Made by a program: the position numbers and the translations under genes. From an uncultured Bacteroidota bacterium (GTDB lineage Bacteria; Bacteroidota; Bacteroidia; Flavobacteriales; Flavobacteriaceae), in the NCBI GenBank assembly GCA_902560045.1, contig CACEKJ010000001.1:62001-126000 (forward strand): DNA of 64,000 nucleotides. The letters run 5' to 3'. Shown one piece after another: positions 1 through 10,107 of this stretch (position 1 is the stretch's first letter; each line of letters starts with the position of its first letter). The notes below the pieces were generated by a model. It ran no database searches. It was not told where the DNA came from and saw only the letters and a list, made by a program, of their open reading frames with translations.

Positions 1-1753
1 CGTTTTTATCTGAATCATCAATTTCAAACCTAACACCGTTTTTCTTTAACTTATTAATAATTTGAATGTTATCATTATCTAAAGCAAATTCTAGTATACT
101 ATTTGCAATCTTTTCACCAATTTCATCAACCAATATTAACTCGTCAAAACTGCTATTTAACATATTGTCGATGCTTTCAAAATGTTTTGCCAGCTTTTTA
201 GCAACGGTTTCTCCAACATATCTAATACCTAATCCATATAAAACCCTCTCAAATGGAATTTTTTTGGACTCAATAATTCCCTCTAACAAATTGTTAGCGC
301 TTTTATCAGCCATACGATCTAAATGAACTACTTGGTCAAATTTCAAATCATAGAGATCTGAACAATTCTTGATTAAATTTGCATTAACTAGCAGAGCTAC
401 AGTTTCTTGACCTAAGCCTTCAATATCCAAAGCTTTCCTAGAGATATAATGTTGTATTCTACCTATAATTTGAGGTTTACATCCGTTATAATTTAGACAG
501 TAGTGATTGGCTTCCCCTTCCAACCTGTGTAGTTTTGAACCACATTCAGGACAATATTCTGGAAATTCAAATTTCTTGGAATCCACTGCTCTTTTTGACT
601 TATCAACATTTGTAATTTTTGGTATAATATCTCCACCCTTTTCAACATAAACAAAATCTCCAACTCTAATATCCATAGATTCAATAAAATCAGCATTATG
701 AAGTGATGCGCGTTTTACAATTGTTCCTGCTAAATTTACAGGCTCTAAATTAGCGACAGGCGTTATTGAACCTGTTCTTCCAACCTGAAAAGAAATATTA
801 TTTAAGCTAGTACCAGTATTTTCAGGCTTAAACTTGTAGGCCATTGCCCATCTTGGAAACTTTGAGGTAAAACCAAGAATTTCCCTCTGATAAAAATCAT
901 TCACTTTTAAAACAACCCCGTCTATTTCAAATGGTAATTCAGATCTATTTTTTTCCCAGTGTTGTATAAATTCAAATATTTCTTCAATTGAATCACTATG
1001 CATATGATTTTGAAAAACATTGAACCCTATATTTTTGGCTTTTTCTAAAAAATCAATTTGACTTTTAAATAAATTAGGATTTTCAACAGAATAAAGCAGA
1101 CATTCTAATGGTCTTGTTGAAACCTCCTTACTATCTTGTAATTTTAAACTACCAGAGGCTGTATTTCTTGGATTTTTGAAAGGTTCCTCACCATTATGAA
1201 TTCTTAACTTATTTAGCTCATTAAAGCCTTCAATAGGCATTACAACCTCGCCTCTGGCTTCAAAATTATTTGAGAAATTACCAATTAACTTAAGTGGGAC
1301 CGTAGGGATGGTTTTTATATTAGCTGTTACGTCGTCTCCTTTCACTCCGTCTCCTCTGGTTACTGCTTTTATCAATTCACCGTTGCTATACAGTAAATTA
1401 ATAGAAACACCGTCAAATTTTAATTCACAAGTATATTGAACAGGCTCTTCTATTATCTTTTTAATTCTTTTCTCCCAATCTTTTAAATCTTCTAGGGAGT
1501 AAGAGTTATCTAGGGAGTACATTGGGGTTTCATGAACAGATGTGTTAAAAGATTTTGTAACCTCACCACCTACTCTTTGAGTTGGAGAGTTTTTATCAAA
1601 AAAATCAGGATTTGATTTTTCCAAGTCATTTAACTCCTTGAGCATCATATCAAATTCATAATCAGAAATCAGAGGGTCATCAAGAACATAATACCTATAA
1701 TTATGATCATGAAGTTTTTTCCTAAGACTAAAAATTTTTTCTGATATATTCAT
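1..1753 (-). CDS. ligA: NAD-dependent DNA ligase LigA (partial, runs off the left edge)
   Basis: Reverse-strand translation from CAT at 1751-1753: MNISEKIFSLRKKLHDHNYRYYVLDDPLISDYEFDMMLKELNDLEKSNPDFFDKNSPTQRVGGEVTKSF..., typical LigA N-terminus; open at window edge so absent from ORF track. Confidence 0.95.
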   Translation of the reverse strand, partial: MNISEKIFSLRKKLHDHNYRYYVLDDPLISDYEFDMMLKELNDLEKSNPDFFDKNSPTQRVGGEVTKSFNTSVHETPMYSLDNSYSLEDLKDWEKRIKKIIEEPVQYTCELKFDGVSINLLYSNGELIKAVTRGDGVKGDDVTANIKTIPTVPLKLIGNFSNNFEARGEVVMPIEGFNELNKLRIHNGEEPFKNPRNTASGSLKLQDSKEVSTRPLECLLYSVENPNLFKSQIDFLEKAKNIGFNVFQNHMHSDSIEEIFEFIQHWEKNRSELPFEIDGVVLKVNDFYQREILGFTSKFPRWAMAYKFKPENTGTSLNNISFQVGRTGSITPVANLEPVNLAGTIVKRASLHNADFIESMDIRVGDFVYVEKGGDIIPKITNVDKSKRAVDSKKFEFPEYCPECGSKLHRLEGEANHYCLNYNGCKPQIIGRIQHYISRKALDIEGLGQETVALLVNANLIKNCSDLYDLKFDQVVHLDRMADKSANNLLEGIIESKKIPFERVLYGLGIRYVGETVAKKLAKHFESIDNMLNSSFDELILVDEIGEKIANSILEFALDNDNIQIINKLKKNGVRFEIDDSDKN

Positions 1754-1803
1754 TACATTTATCAAGTTACATTGTAACAAAAAAACTACTCTAAGATAGT
1801 AAA

Positions 1804-3393
1804 TTGAAGCTCATGAATGCACTTAAAATAACTGTTTTTTTTATATTTTTTTCCCATATAAACATTCATTTTTCTCAAAATAATAAGATCATTCCTGAAC
1901 CCTATGAACAAACCATTAAACAAGGGGTTTTTTATTCGATTGAAAGTCCAGATATTATTACAGAATCTGATTTTAATTCTGCTGCTACTCTTCTAAAAGA
2001 TGCTCTTAAAAAATTAAACTTTAAGTCCGATAAAAAATCAAAAAATATTATAAAATTTATAATAAATAAAAATCTTGACATTGAGGAGTATACTCTTTCT
2101 ATCAATCCAAAAGAAATTCAAATTGAGGCATCGTCTAATCTTGGGGCTTTACATGCCTTCCAATCTCTAAATCAATTAATTTTATTTAATAATAAAAAAG
2201 GGGTTTTAAAGATTCAATCTCAGATAATCAATGATTCTCCAAGATTTAAATATAGAGGAATGCATCTTGATGTAGGAAGACATATGTTTTCTCTTGATTT
2301 TATAAAAAAATACATAGACGGATTGGCTATGCTAAAATTCAATAATTTTCATTGGCATTTGACTGAAGATCAAGGGTGGAGGGTTGAAATAGAGAAATAT
2401 CCAGAGTTAAATAATATCGGTTCATTCAGGGATTCTACATTAACTGGTCATTACACTGATAAACCATGGCAGTTTGATAAAACTAGGTATGGAGGTTTTT
2501 ATACTAAAAAAGAAATTAATGAGGTCGTCAGATACGCTAGCGATAGAGGAATTAATGTTATTCCAGAAATTGAAATGCCAGGTCATTCTCAGGCGGCCGT
2601 GTCCTCATATCCAGAACTGGGATGTACTGGTGAGCAAGTTGGAGTTGCTCCATTATGGGGTGTATTCAAAGAAATTTATTGTAGTAAAAATGAAACTTTT
2701 GATTTTTTAGAAGATATTATTGACGAAGTAGTTGAACTTTTTCCTGGAAAATACATACATATTGGTGGAGACGAAGCACCTAAAACAAATTGGAAAGCGT
2801 GTGGAAATTGTCAAAATGTGATTAAACGTGAAGAATTAAAAGATGAACATGAATTACAGAGCTATTTTATCACTCGAATGGAGAAGTACATTAATTTAAA
2901 AGGAAAGCAAATCATTGGGTGGGATGAGATCTTAGAAGGAGGATTAGCTCCTAATGCAACAGTTATGTCATGGAGAGGTGTTTCAGGTGGTATAGAAGCT
3001 GCAAAAATGAATCATGAAGTAATTATGACTCCAAATGCAACTTGTTATCTAGATCATTATCAAGCAAAAGACACTGGCAATGAACCTCTTGCGATTGGTG
3101 GTTATACCCCAATTGAAGAGATTTTCAATTATGAGCCAATCCCTAATGAATTGGATAAAAGTCTTCATAAATATGTGATAGGTGCCCAAGGAAATGTATG
3201 GACAGAGTACATGAAAACAAGCAAACAAGTTGAGTACATGGTTTTTCCAAGAATATTTGCATTATCAGAAGTTGTATGGTCAAAAAATAAGCCATCATTT
3301 GAAGTATTTGAAAAAAAGGTAATTGACTTCTACCCTATTTTAAATGATATGGACATAAATTACTCTAAACACTTAGAAAGATTGGAAGAATGA
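1804..3393 (+). CDS. Beta-N-acetylhexosaminidase (GH20); start TTG 1804 or ATG 1813
   Basis: RGMHLDVGRHMF...FHWHLTEDQGWR...EIEMPGHSQAA...HIGGDEAPK motifs of GH20. Confidence 0.93.
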   Translation: MKLMNALKITVFFIFFSHINIHFSQNNKIIPEPYEQTIKQGVFYSIESPDIITESDFNSAATLLKDALKKLNFKSDKKSKNIIKFIINKNLDIEEYTLSINPKEIQIEASSNLGALHAFQSLNQLILFNNKKGVLKIQSQIINDSPRFKYRGMHLDVGRHMFSLDFIKKYIDGLAMLKFNNFHWHLTEDQGWRVEIEKYPELNNIGSFRDSTLTGHYTDKPWQFDKTRYGGFYTKKEINEVVRYASDRGINVIPEIEMPGHSQAAVSSYPELGCTGEQVGVAPLWGVFKEIYCSKNETFDFLEDIIDEVVELFPGKYIHIGGDEAPKTNWKACGNCQNVIKREELKDEHELQSYFITRMEKYINLKGKQIIGWDEILEGGLAPNATVMSWRGVSGGIEAAKMNHEVIMTPNATCYLDHYQAKDTGNEPLAIGGYTPIEEIFNYEPIPNELDKSLHKYVIGAQGNVWTEYMKTSKQVEYMVFPRIFALSEVVWSKNKPSFEVFEKKVIDFYPILNDMDINYSKHLERLEE

Positions 3394-4013
3394 TTATTGA
3401 AGTATGTGCTGATTCCTATGAATACGCTGAAAAAGCTGAAAAAGCAGGTGCAGACAGAATTGAATTGTGTAAACACCTACATTTAGACGGATTAACCCCG
3501 AACTATAAAACTGCAAAAAAAACAATAGAAAATTTAAACATCCCTGTATTTGTATTAATTAGACCCAGGCATGGTGATTTCAATTATTCTGAAAAAGAAT
3601 TTGAGCTAATGAAAGCTGATATCGTTAAATTCAAAGAAATGGGCTGTAAAGGAATTGTTTCAGGTATTTTAAACAATGATAATACAATAGATATTAAAAG
3701 AACTAATGAGTTGGTTAACTTATCTAGACCCTTGGAATTTACTTTTCACAGGGCATTTGATGTGGTGACTGATCCGCTAAAAGAATTAGAAAAACTCATC
3801 CAATTAGGCGTTGAGAGGGTTTTAACTTCTGGACAGAAACAAAAAGCAGTCAAAGGAATAGAATTACTGAAAGAATTAAAAAAAAATGCAAAAGATAAAA
3901 TTATAATAATGCCTGGAAGCGGAATTAATAAATTAAATATTATGAATTTTAGATCTTTTAATGAAATTCACGGATCATTTAAAAATGAAATTAATACTAA
4001 TGTTTTGCTTTAA
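3390..4013 (+). CDS. cutC: Copper homeostasis protein CutC family
   Basis: MIIEVCADSYEYAEKAEKAGADRIELC...LIRPRHGDFNY...FHRAFDVV... CutC signature; overlaps upstream gene by 4 nt. Confidence 0.92.
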   Translation: MIIEVCADSYEYAEKAEKAGADRIELCKHLHLDGLTPNYKTAKKTIENLNIPVFVLIRPRHGDFNYSEKEFELMKADIVKFKEMGCKGIVSGILNNDNTIDIKRTNELVNLSRPLEFTFHRAFDVVTDPLKELEKLIQLGVERVLTSGQKQKAVKGIELLKELKKNAKDKIIIMPGSGINKLNIMNFRSFNEIHGSFKNEINTNVLL

Positions 4014-4830
4014 TAAATCTTGGAAATCCTGCAAAATCTTTTTTAACAGAAAAATTTAATTTACTATTTAACAATTCGGTTTTTAATTCACTACTAAACC
4101 TTTTATTTATTTCAAAATAAATCATTCCCTTACTTTTTAGACCATATTTTGAAAAATTAATAATTTCCAGATAATATTTTAAAGGTTCATTATCATCAAC
4201 AAAGAGAGCTAAATCTGGTTCAAAATCTAATACATTTTGTTTCATTATTATTTTTTCAGATTCTAATACATAAGGAGGGTTTGAAACAATAACATCATAT
4301 TTTTTATGGGATTTATATTTAAAAATATCAGCATTAATAAAATTAACCTCAACATTATTCAGCTTTGCATTTTCTTTAGCAACTTCAAGTGCGTCTTTTG
4401 AAATATCAATTGCGGTAACTTTTGCATTAGGTAGATTTTTAGCAAGGCTTATTGCAATGCAACCACTCCCCGTCCCTATGTCTAAAATATTTTTTCCGTC
4501 TAAATCTTCTTTTAACATTAATCTAACCAACTCTTCAGTTTCAGGCCTTGGAATCAAAACCGAACTATTAACCTTAAATTCCATATCCATAAAGCTTGTC
4601 TTACCTAAAACATACTGTATGGGTTCATGAGTTTTCAATCTTTCTAATGCACTTTGAAAAAAGGTTTGATTTGATTTGTTCAGATCAATCTCATTAGCTA
4701 ATAGAATTTTTGATCTAGGGATTTTTAAGGAATCCTCTGACAATAAATTAAAAATAGAGTTCAACTCATCCATTTCATAAATCGATGAAAGCTCTGAAAT
4801 CATTTTTAATTTAAAATCTTGTAATGTCAT
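3997..4830 (-). CDS. prmC: Peptide chain release factor N5-glutamine methyltransferase
   Basis: GTGSGCIAISLAK and NPPYV motifs; HemK/PrmC architecture. Confidence 0.92.
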   Translation of the reverse strand: MTLQDFKLKMISELSSIYEMDELNSIFNLLSEDSLKIPRSKILLANEIDLNKSNQTFFQSALERLKTHEPIQYVLGKTSFMDMEFKVNSSVLIPRPETEELVRLMLKEDLDGKNILDIGTGSGCIAISLAKNLPNAKVTAIDISKDALEVAKENAKLNNVEVNFINADIFKYKSHKKYDVIVSNPPYVLESEKIIMKQNVLDFEPDLALFVDDNEPLKYYLEIINFSKYGLKSKGMIYFEINKRFSSELKTELLNSKLNFSVKKDFAGFPRFIKAKH

Positions 4831-5324
4831 TGTAGCTTCTTAGTCATATGTACATCACAATTATGATGACTAGTATCACCCATTGGCCCATTTAAATTTT
4901 TAAAACCAAATATTTTATAAAGATGGTGCGATGTTTTCAAAGCCGATGTTGATTCTAGATAACAAACATCGTACTTAACTTCCTTTGCAAAGTCTAAGCA
5001 TAATCTCAAAAGATATTTACCTAATCCTTTTCCCCTTAATGAACTATGAAAATAAAACTTTTGGAGCTCACATATATTATCATCAATACCACTAAGTTGC
5101 TTTATCCCGCAGCCTCCAAAAATACTTCCCTCCTTTTCAACTACATAATATATAGATCTAGAATCTTGGTAAGCCTCATACATGCTTAAGGTTTCTTTAT
5201 CGGCATAAGCTGTTCCAACTAATGGTAATCCTAACTCATAAAATACTCCCTTTATAACGTGACATACTTGCTCGTTATCATTCTTCTCAATAACCCTTAT
5301 GTTATATCCATTATATTGAAGCAT
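4827..5324 (-). CDS. GNAT family N-acetyltransferase
   Basis: LQKFYFHSSLRGKGLGKYLL acetyl-CoA binding motif. Confidence 0.85.
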   Translation of the reverse strand: MLQYNGYNIRVIEKNDNEQVCHVIKGVFYELGLPLVGTAYADKETLSMYEAYQDSRSIYYVVEKEGSIFGGCGIKQLSGIDDNICELQKFYFHSSLRGKGLGKYLLRLCLDFAKEVKYDVCYLESTSALKTSHHLYKIFGFKNLNGPMGDTSHHNCDVHMTKKLQ

Positions 5325-5343
5325 TTTATACTATTTTTGTATT

Positions 5344-6366
5344 GTGAATATACACGAAAAATATATTAGTAGATGTATTGAACTTGGTAAATTGGGCATA
5401 GGAAATACTTATCCTAATCCAAGCGTTGGTTGCTGCATAGTCTTAGACGATAAAATTATTGGAGAAGGTTATACTTCAAAGGCTGGTGGAAACCATGCAG
5501 AGGTTAATGCAATAAATTCGGTTGAGGATAAATCACTTTTGAAACTTTCTACTATTTATGTGACACTGGAACCATGTTGTCATAACGGAAAAACACCTCC
5601 ATGTGTTGACAAAATTATTGCATCTGGAATGAAAAAAGTGGTTATTGGAATCAAAGACCCTAACCCACTTGTTTGTGGAAAAGGAATTGAAAAACTAAAA
5701 GAAAATGGAATTGAAGTAATTTCTGGAGTTTTAAAAAAAGAGTGTATAGAGCACCATAAAAGATTCCTCAGCTTCATTATAAATAAAAGACCATATATAA
5801 TTCTTAAGTGGGCAGAAACCGCTGACGGACATATTGCCCCAAAACAAAAGGATGTTAATGAACCCTATTGGATTTCTAATTCAAAATCAAGAGAATTAGT
5901 TCACAAGTGGAGAAGTAAGGAACAAGCAATTTTGGTTGGTGCTCAAACGATTCGTGAAGACGACCCAAGGCTAACAACAAGAGATTGTGAAGGGAAAAAT
6001 TGTGATATATATATATTGTCAAAAAAAGGACTTAAAAAAAAATATAAAATTTTCAATCAAGACTCAAAAGTTACAGTTCTTGACGGCGAAGAAATTAACT
6101 TTAATAAAAACTTAGCTAAACAAATATGCGATAAACTTTATGACGATAAAATTCTTTCTGTCATTATTGAAGGAGGAACTAAAACATTATCAAATTTTAT
6201 CGATTCTGATATGTGGGATGAAATGAGAGTTTTTAAAACTCAAGAGATATTAGGAGATGGAGTTAAAGGGCCTAAAATAAAATTCAATGCAAAAAGAAAA
6301 GTTCAAATTGAAAACAACATACTTGAATATCACTTAAACAATGGGGTAACTTTTTCCAGCATATAA
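5344..6366 (+). CDS. ribD: Bifunctional riboflavin deaminase/reductase RibD (GTG start)
   Basis: CIELGKLGIGNTYPNPSVGCCIV, HAEVNAI, TLEPCCHNGKTPPC deaminase motifs plus reductase domain. Confidence 0.95.
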   Translation: MNIHEKYISRCIELGKLGIGNTYPNPSVGCCIVLDDKIIGEGYTSKAGGNHAEVNAINSVEDKSLLKLSTIYVTLEPCCHNGKTPPCVDKIIASGMKKVVIGIKDPNPLVCGKGIEKLKENGIEVISGVLKKECIEHHKRFLSFIINKRPYIILKWAETADGHIAPKQKDVNEPYWISNSKSRELVHKWRSKEQAILVGAQTIREDDPRLTTRDCEGKNCDIYILSKKGLKKKYKIFNQDSKVTVLDGEEINFNKNLAKQICDKLYDDKILSVIIEGGTKTLSNFIDSDMWDEMRVFKTQEILGDGVKGPKIKFNAKRKVQIENNILEYHLNNGVTFSSI

Positions 6367-6734
6367 TCAGGACATCTTACTGGTCTTTTTGTTTTTTTAT
6401 TTAAAAAAGCAAGTACAGTACTTCCCTTTACGACTATATCATTTTCCCTTTTTATAATGTAGTTGAAGATTAATCTTGAAGTCGGAATTTTATGTAGCTC
6501 CACGCTAACATCTAACTCATCGTCAAAATATGCAGGCTTTAAATATTGTACATTTAGTTTAGAAACCGGTAAAATAATTCCAGACTTTTCCATTTCACTG
6601 TAAGACAAACCAAGATTTGAAATCCATGAAATTCTAGCTTCTTCAAAATAATTTACATAACTTCCGTGGTGTACCAAACCCATTTGATCTGTTTCACAAT
6701 AACGTACTTTTATTCTTTTAGAAAATTTTTTCAT
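6330..6734 (-). CDS. Acyl-CoA thioesterase, YbgC/4HBT family
   Basis: VRYCETDQMGLVHHGSYVNYFEEAR motif. Confidence 0.9.
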   Translation of the reverse strand: MKKFSKRIKVRYCETDQMGLVHHGSYVNYFEEARISWISNLGLSYSEMEKSGIILPVSKLNVQYLKPAYFDDELDVSVELHKIPTSRLIFNYIIKRENDIVVKGSTVLAFLNKKTKRPVRCPDYMLEKVTPLFK

Positions 6735-6932
6735 TATTCACAAAAAAAAGGGTTAAAAACTGATTATTTTTTAATGATTAAAACCTCGAAAAAAAAAATT
6801 TAAAAAACAACCCTTTTTAATTTTTTTTTTAAAAAATTTGTTTACATATTTGTTATTCAAGTTTTGGTAGACGTATGAATCCATACTAAATCAAAAGTGG
6901 ACTTAAATTCTGACAATTTAATTATTTAATAA

Positions 6933-8360
6933 ATGAATGTAAATGCTAATTCTGTGTGGTCTGACTGTCTTAAGTTTATTAAGGACAACATTCAACCACA
7001 AGCTTACAAGACATGGTTTGAGCCAATTAAAGCAATTAAATTAGCAGACAAAGTTTTAAGCGTTGAAGTTCCAAGCAAATTCTTTTACGAGTGGCTAGAA
7101 GAACATTATGTGAAGATTTTAAAGGTAGCATTACAAAAAACACTTGGTGATGATGCCAAACTTGTTTACATAATTAAAATGGAAAACACTTTTGGGAATT
7201 CACAAGCATTCACTGAAAAGATTCCTAGCTCAAACAGTTCTTCCTTTTCTGCGCAAAATGCAACAACTCCTATTAATAGATCTGTTCCAGAATTAAAAAA
7301 CCCGTTTATTATTCCGGGGATAAAAAATGTTAAAGTTGAGTCTCAATTAAATCCTAATTACACATTTGAAAATTTCTTAGAAGGTGATTCAAATAGGCTT
7401 GCAAGAAATGCAGGGATAGCTGTAGCTAACAAGCCAGGTGGAACTTCATTTAACCCATTTTTAATATTTGGTGGAGTTGGATTAGGAAAAACTCACTTAG
7501 CAAATGCAATTGGGATCGATATCAAAAAAAGTTATCCTGAAAAAACTGTTCTTTACACAACCGCTGAAAAATTTACTCAACAATATATTGAAGCTGTAAA
7601 AAAGAATAATAGAAATGATTTTATTTACTTCTATCAAATTATTGATGTTTTAATCATCGATGACATTCAATTCTTTTCTGGTAAACCCGGAACACAAGAT
7701 GTGTTTTTCCACATATTTAATCATCTACACCAAAATGGTAGACAGGTGGTATTGACAAGTGATAAGCCACCTGTTGACATGCAGGATATAGAGCTTAGGT
7801 TATTATCTAGATTTAAGTGGGGTCTTTCCGCTGAGCTACAGAAACCAGACTTTGAAACTCGAGTTTCAATTTTAAAAAATAAACTTTACCGTGACGGAAT
7901 TGAAATGAACGAAGATGTGATTCATTACGTTGCAAAAAACATCAAAAGTAATGTTCGTGAATTAGAGGGTGCGATAATTTCACTAATAGCTCAGGCTTCT
8001 TTTAACAGAAAAGAAATTAACATTGCATTGGCAAAAGAAATTATAGAAAAATTTGTAAAAAACACTAAGAGGGAAGTATCTATTGATTACATTCAAAAGA
8101 TTGTTTCTGACTATTTCCAAATGGATATACCTACTCTTCAATCAAAAACAAGAAAAAGACATATTGTACAGGCTAGACAACTTGCAATGTTTTTTGCAAA
8201 GAAATATACCAAAGCTTCATTAGCAAGTATCGGCTCTCAAATTGGAAAAAGAGATCATGCAACTGTTCTGCACGCTTGTAAAACTGTAGATAATTTATCC
8301 TCAACTGACAAGCAATTTAGAAAGTTTGTTGAAGATCTTGGAAAGAAACTTTCTGTTTAA
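6933..8360 (+). CDS. dnaA: Chromosomal replication initiator DnaA
   Basis: NPFLIFGGVGLGKTHLANAIG, DVLIIDDIQFFSGK, GKRDHATVLHA. Confidence 0.98.
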   Translation: MNVNANSVWSDCLKFIKDNIQPQAYKTWFEPIKAIKLADKVLSVEVPSKFFYEWLEEHYVKILKVALQKTLGDDAKLVYIIKMENTFGNSQAFTEKIPSSNSSSFSAQNATTPINRSVPELKNPFIIPGIKNVKVESQLNPNYTFENFLEGDSNRLARNAGIAVANKPGGTSFNPFLIFGGVGLGKTHLANAIGIDIKKSYPEKTVLYTTAEKFTQQYIEAVKKNNRNDFIYFYQIIDVLIIDDIQFFSGKPGTQDVFFHIFNHLHQNGRQVVLTSDKPPVDMQDIELRLLSRFKWGLSAELQKPDFETRVSILKNKLYRDGIEMNEDVIHYVAKNIKSNVRELEGAIISLIAQASFNRKEINIALAKEIIEKFVKNTKREVSIDYIQKIVSDYFQMDIPTLQSKTRKRHIVQARQLAMFFAKKYTKASLASIGSQIGKRDHATVLHACKTVDNLSSTDKQFRKFVEDLGKKLSV

Positions 8361-9080
8361 ATAGCCTCCACAATCAAAGGAAACTTATATATAATACCTA
8401 GTTCAATTAGTGAAATCAATCTCTTTCCAGAGATCAATAAAACGATAATAAACTCTATTGATTATTTTGTAGTAGAGAATATTAAAGTGTCCTTTGGCTT
8501 TGTTAAAAAAATATGTCCAGATAAAATTCTAAATTATGAGAATTTTGAATTGCTTAATGAAAAAGATCCAGTTCAAACTTCACAACAACTTAAGCCATGT
8601 TTAGATGGTAAAGATATTGGCCTGCTTACGGATGCAGGTTGTCCAAATATAGCAGATCCCGGATCTAAATTAATTCTCCATGCACATCAAAATGATATCA
8701 ATGTCATACCTCTTGTTGGCCCATCCTCTATTTTACTTGCAATGATGAGCTCTGGCTTAAATGGAAATAACTTTAGTTTTAACGGGTATTTTCCTGTAGA
8801 TAAAAATGAGAGAATAAAGAGGATAAAACAATTAGAGATTTTATCAAAAAATCATAATCAATCACAAATTTTTATTGAAACCCCTTATCGGAATAAAGCA
8901 TTATTTGAAGATTTAATAAAAAGTTTAAATGACAATACATTGTTGTGTATAGCAACAAATATAGGCTCCAAAAAAGAAAGGATTAAGACATTGTCGGTTA
9001 ACGACTGGAAAAGAAAAAAATTGAATTTAGAAAAAAATCCTACAATTTTTATATTTCACTGGGGAGATCTTATTTTTTAA
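8361..9080 (+). CDS. SAM-dependent methyltransferase (RsmI-like / tetrapyrrole methylase family); apparent ATA or ATC start
   Basis: Frame open from the dnaA stop: (ATA)ASTIKGNLYIIPSSISEIN...GLLTDAGCPNIADPG...VPLVGPSSILLA...FIETPYRN. Track start (GTG 8487) cuts off the conserved GNLYIIP N-terminus. Confidence 0.88.
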   Translation: MASTIKGNLYIIPSSISEINLFPEINKTIINSIDYFVVENIKVSFGFVKKICPDKILNYENFELLNEKDPVQTSQQLKPCLDGKDIGLLTDAGCPNIADPGSKLILHAHQNDINVIPLVGPSSILLAMMSSGLNGNNFSFNGYFPVDKNERIKRIKQLEILSKNHNQSQIFIETPYRNKALFEDLIKSLNDNTLLCIATNIGSKKERIKTLSVNDWKRKKLNLEKNPTIFIFHWGDLIF

Positions 9081-10107
9081 TTCCTTTGCTGTTTAAATAT
9101 CTGTGAAATTTCCTTGCATTTCTTTTATGTTCAGAAAGTGATTTGGCAAAACTATGATATCCAGGATTGCTTGGGTCAGCTGCGAAAAAATAATAATTGT
9201 GTTTTTCATAGTTTAAAACTGCATCAATGGCTTGAATTGAAGGCATTGAAATAATTCCAGGCGGCAAACCATAGTATTTATAAGTGTTATATGGCGAATC
9301 AATTTTTAAATGTTTATTTAAAACTCTTCGAATAATTGTGTTTTTATATTCTTTAAGCTGATATGCAGCAAATTTCACTGTTGGATCAGCCCCCAACTTC
9401 CAGTTATCATTTAATCTGTTTATATAAACTCCAGCTATTTTTCGTAATTCGATATTCTGCTTAGACTCTTCATAAACAATCGATGCAAGAATCATTACCT
9501 CATTTCTGGTTAAGCCTATTTTATTTGCTTTTTCAACCCTATTGTTTTTTTGCCAAAACTTAGTGTATTCTTCAAACATTCTTTTGTTAAACTTTTCGAC
9601 ACTTGTATTCCAGAAAAAATTATAACTGTTTGGAATATACATCGATAATATATTTCTTTCATCAAAACCTCTTTCTTTAAAAAATTCTGTTTTAAATGAA
9701 TTTAAAAAAGAAATACTATCAGCTTCAATTTGATTTGAAATTTTTCCAGCTAAATCATTTAAGTCAACAATATTATTATAAATTACATTGACTGTTATGT
9801 TATTTGACCTTAATGAATTAATAATCTCGTTATTATTCATCCCATTTTTAATTTGATATTTACCTGGTTTTACATTGTATTTCTTTCGTTTAGCTAAAAC
9901 ATCGAAATCATCTACATTTAATACATAGGATTCAATTTGATTTAGCAACTGATTGTAAGAAGTCCCGGTTTTAATATATAAATCTTTAGATTTTTCATCA
10001 AATGAGGTATTTGATTTAAACATAACTTTATAAACATACAAGGAAAATGACCCCATAAAGATCAATCCTAAAGCAACTATTAAAATTACTATTCTCTTTA
10101 TGTACAT
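9070..10107 (-). CDS. mltG: Endolytic transglycosylase MltG (YceG family)
   Basis: ASIVYEES...VYINRL...LGADPTVKFA...SPYNTYKYYGLPPGIISMPS...YFFAADPSNPGYHSFAKSLSEH. Confidence 0.95.
   Translation of the reverse strand: MYIKRIVILIVALGLIFMGSFSLYVYKVMFKSNTSFDEKSKDLYIKTGTSYNQLLNQIESYVLNVDDFDVLAKRKKYNVKPGKYQIKNGMNNNEIINSLRSNNITVNVIYNNIVDLNDLAGKISNQIEADSISFLNSFKTEFFKERGFDERNILSMYIPNSYNFFWNTSVEKFNKRMFEEYTKFWQKNNRVEKANKIGLTRNEVMILASIVYEESKQNIELRKIAGVYINRLNDNWKLGADPTVKFAAYQLKEYKNTIIRRVLNKHLKIDSPYNTYKYYGLPPGIISMPSIQAIDAVLNYEKHNYYFFAADPSNPGYHSFAKSLSEHKRNARKFHRYLNSKGIKK

Noticed and set aside
493-696. 67-aa minus-strand ORF
   Set aside because: Out of frame with ligA, which clearly occupies this region on the same strand.
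6735-6932. Calling oriC upstream of dnaA
   Set aside because: Only one DnaA-box match; insufficient without genome-wide skew.
8361-8486. Frameshift or pseudogene explanation for the truncated methyltransferase, murQ, infC and TonB receptor calls
   Set aside because: In each case the conserved N-terminus is in the same uninterrupted frame; only the NTG start is missing. Sequencing error in a start codon cannot be excluded, but four independent errors at exactly those positions seem unlikely.
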